NCBI GenBank assembly: GCA_900542275.1
Contig: UQMW01000050.1
Coordinates: 1 to 15,348 of the forward strand
Length of the DNA: 15,348 nucleotides
Source of the DNA: an uncultured Collinsella sp.
Lineage (GTDB): Bacteria > Actinomycetota > Coriobacteriia > Coriobacteriales > Coriobacteriaceae
Direction: 5' to 3'
Within the stretch, counting starts at the first letter, position 1. Each line of letters starts with the position of its first letter. The notes beneath the pieces are model-generated. The model made no database searches and was not told where the DNA came from. It worked only from the letters and a program-made list of their open reading frames with translations. The translations under genes were made by a program, and so were the position numbers. Of the stretch, positions 14,701 to 15,348 are shown in pieces.

Positions 14701-15074
14701 TGGACGTGCTGGAGTTTAGCGACTACGATGTCCGTAGCGGCGTGCACCCTACGCCAGGAAAGATCCTGTACACCTCGACGCACGACACGTCGACGCTCGC
14801 GGGTTGGTGCACGCGCTCCTTTGCGGGCGGCGACGAGCCGAGCGGTGTTGAGGTGGCAGCCAAGCTGATGAGCGACGCGCTGGCAAGCGACGCTCCCCTG
14901 GTGATGATGCCGCTGCAGGATGTCCTGGGGCTGAGCGACGACGCGCGCATGAACGTACCGGGCGTGGCCACGGGCAACTGGACCTGGCAGGCTGACGAGG
15001 CCGACGTTGCGGCCGCTGAGGGCAAAACCGCACAGCTCCTGCGCAACACGCATAGATTCTGGGGCGAAGCGTGA
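11778..15074 (+). CDS. malQ: Bifunctional GH13 amylase-type hydrolase / GH77 4-alpha-glucanotransferase fusion
   Basis: This 1098-residue protein joins two complete alpha-glucan enzymes. Residues 1-135 look like a beta-rich N-terminal domain of the neopullulanase/CBM34 kind. The GH13 barrel (about 145-560) has DGVFNH, nucleophile Asp351 in GWRLDVADE, acid/base Glu380 in GEVWED, and Asp455 in SSHD. A C-terminal beta domain runs to about 640. The GH77 half (about 645-1098) has QVLPVNPTDFFRSPY, nucleophile Asp908 in VRLDHF, acid/base Glu954 in IAEDLG, and Asp1003 in STHDTST. No signal peptide is seen, so it acts in the cytoplasm. It could transfer maltodextrin segments and hydrolyse remaining stubs, including alpha-1,6 bonds if the GH13 part is neopullulanase-like. 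The ATG at 11778 has only a weak GGA site. It probably forms its own transcript. The exact GH13 specificity is uncertain. Confidence 0.92.
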   Translation: MRLIHNSRLPQFRTPFGAVTTGTSVALSVILEDADPNQATLTLRTWVDEIGESRYPMTHEGDGIFTVEFECTEPCLIWYSFICNIEGQPEVRLGAPQGRTGGESVTYDYAEVPSFQITVYKHREIRPEWYERGMVYQIFPDRYARDENWRERTLTEVEKPRNGIQRRMVEDWNEPPEYERAEDGSIRTWDFYGGSLKGIQNDLPRIAELGFTAIYLNPIFEAASNHRYDTADYTKIDPILGTEQDFTELCEAAEKLGISIILDGVFNHTGDDSIYFNRYGNYPGVGAWQSEDSPWRDAFYFHEDGSYDCWWGVGNMPAINESSELVRERLLGKDGVIRKWLRAGAHGWRLDVADELSDDFLAEIKKAVLAEKPDALLLGEVWEDASNKISYGHLRRYLQGSELDSAMDYPFRDMVIGFLMGYKNAYQAAEDIETLRENYPSEALSCALNLLSSHDRPRIISVLGGGPDESQLPERERSKWRLDESSMGLAKSRFWLATLMQMTFPGVPSIYYGDEYGLEGLTDPGNRRTLPTKDQLHDFDTLAIVKNASAVRRALPFMIDGEIKAFALNDEVLAYNRTGKDGESATVIINRSLRNSHRVTIPALGECASDVISGHECEIHNGTVTLDLYPLGSSIIYHHAEQRLQEPLDYGAGVVCHITSVPTDDGKPGTIGAPTRRFIDHMAAMGMRYWQVLPVNPTDFFRSPYAGPSAFAGNIDLLPESHKELAADFETWKAHGGEDADPLYTAFKHRNADWLEKYCVYMAVKKYFEGESRHDWPADVARYNEHLIDDKRFHDEAELQAYMQYRFDLAWCELMNYAHKKGIEVIGDIPMYVSDDSADAWSEPENFWLSDTGKAIEISGAPPDNFAPEGQVWGNPTFRWDHMKQNGYSWWMDRLRRAFSLYDRVRLDHFLGFHSYFSIPTGKACADGRWLAGPGKDLFQTAYDELGPLNFIAEDLGYLTPGVRAMASTCGFPGMDVLEFSDYDVRSGVHPTPGKILYTSTHDTSTLAGWCTRSFAGGDEPSGVEVAAKLMSDALASDAPLVMMPLQDVLGLSDDARMNVPGVATGNWTWQADEADVAAAEGKTAQLLRNTHRFWGEA

Positions 15075-15118
15075 TAAAACGCCCGATATAGGGTACAGTT
15101 ACAGACGTTTGAATTTTT

Positions 15119-15146
15119 GCGGGCAGAGTAATCTGCCCGCTTTGTG
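15119..15146 (+). terminator. Hairpin terminator candidate after GH13-GH77 gene
   Basis: GCGGGCAGA (15119-15127) pairs perfectly with TCTGCCCGC (15132-15140) over a GTAA loop and is followed by TTTGTG. The U-run is short, so termination may be partial. The next gene starts 22 bp beyond the stem. Confidence 0.6.
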
Positions 15147-15162
15147 CTGAAAAGGAAGTATT

Positions 15163-15348
15163 ATGGCGCGCTACGATTACAAGTGCTCGAGCTGCGGCAA
15201 CGTGTTTGAGGTTGAGCATCCCATGTCCGAGACCCCCGAGGTCGTGTGCCCCAACTGCGGCGCTCCGGCCGCCAAGACGTTCTCGGCCAGCGGCATCAAG
15301 TTTGAGGGCAGCGGCTTCTACAACACCGACCAGCGAAGCGGCGGCTCC
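15163..15348 (+). CDS. FmdB-family zinc-ribbon protein, 5' part only
   Basis: The first 62 residues of a small protein are visible before the window ends. It begins MARYDYKC and has two CxxC pairs, Cys8/Cys11 and Cys29/Cys32, spaced as a single zinc ribbon. The layout, with an aromatic N-terminal strand, the ribbon, and a GSGFYNTD stretch, fits the FmdB family of putative regulators. The family's molecular role is poorly known. The ATG has AAAGGAAG at 15151-15158. No functional link to glycogen is evident. Confidence 0.85.
   Translation, partial: MARYDYKCSSCGNVFEVEHPMSETPEVVCPNCGAPAAKTFSASGIKFEGSGFYNTDQRSGGS

Overview
The window is a glycogen and alpha-glucan metabolism locus from a high-GC bacterium. 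GC-rich codon use, a paired GlgC/GlgD ADP-glucose pyrophosphorylase of the Gram-positive type, and the overall gene style suggest an actinobacterium of the Coriobacteriia, most likely Collinsella or a close relative. That assignment is by recognition and was not searched.

Layout: positions 61-1410 hold two minus-strand genes 9 bp apart, a thiamine pyrophosphokinase (thiN) and, upstream of it, a HAD-superfamily phosphatase/phosphomutase. A 331-bp divergent control region (1411-1741) follows. It carries a perfect 10+10 bp palindrome that overlaps a candidate promoter. From 1742 to 11348 five plus-strand genes form an apparent operon: branching enzyme glgB, glycogen phosphorylase glgP, ADP-glucose pyrophosphorylase glgC, its partner subunit glgD, and glycogen synthase glgA, ending in a clear intrinsic terminator. 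A 429-bp non-coding region (11349-11777) contains a 134-bp segment bounded by perfect 14-bp inverted repeats, and a candidate promoter. Then comes a 1098-residue fusion of a GH13 amylase-type hydrolase with a GH77 4-alpha-glucanotransferase (11778-15074), a hairpin terminator, and the 5' end of an FmdB-type zinc-ribbon gene that runs off the window.

How the genes work together: GlgC/GlgD make ADP-glucose, GlgA polymerises it, GlgB branches the chain, GlgP shortens it to glucose-1-phosphate, and the GH13-GH77 fusion can process the resulting stubs and free maltodextrins. No GlgX debranching enzyme is seen here.

The most unusual feature is that the two polymer-building enzymes carry lysine/alanine/threonine-rich, histone-H1-like extensions: about 290 residues at the C-terminus of GlgA, and about 65 C-terminal plus about 15 N-terminal residues on GlgB. 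GlgP, GlgC, GlgD and the fusion have no such tail. The tails share a TRKR-[T/A]-...-VK motif and lysine spacing near five residues. This points to a common, so far unexplained job such as tethering, co-assembly or binding a polyanion.
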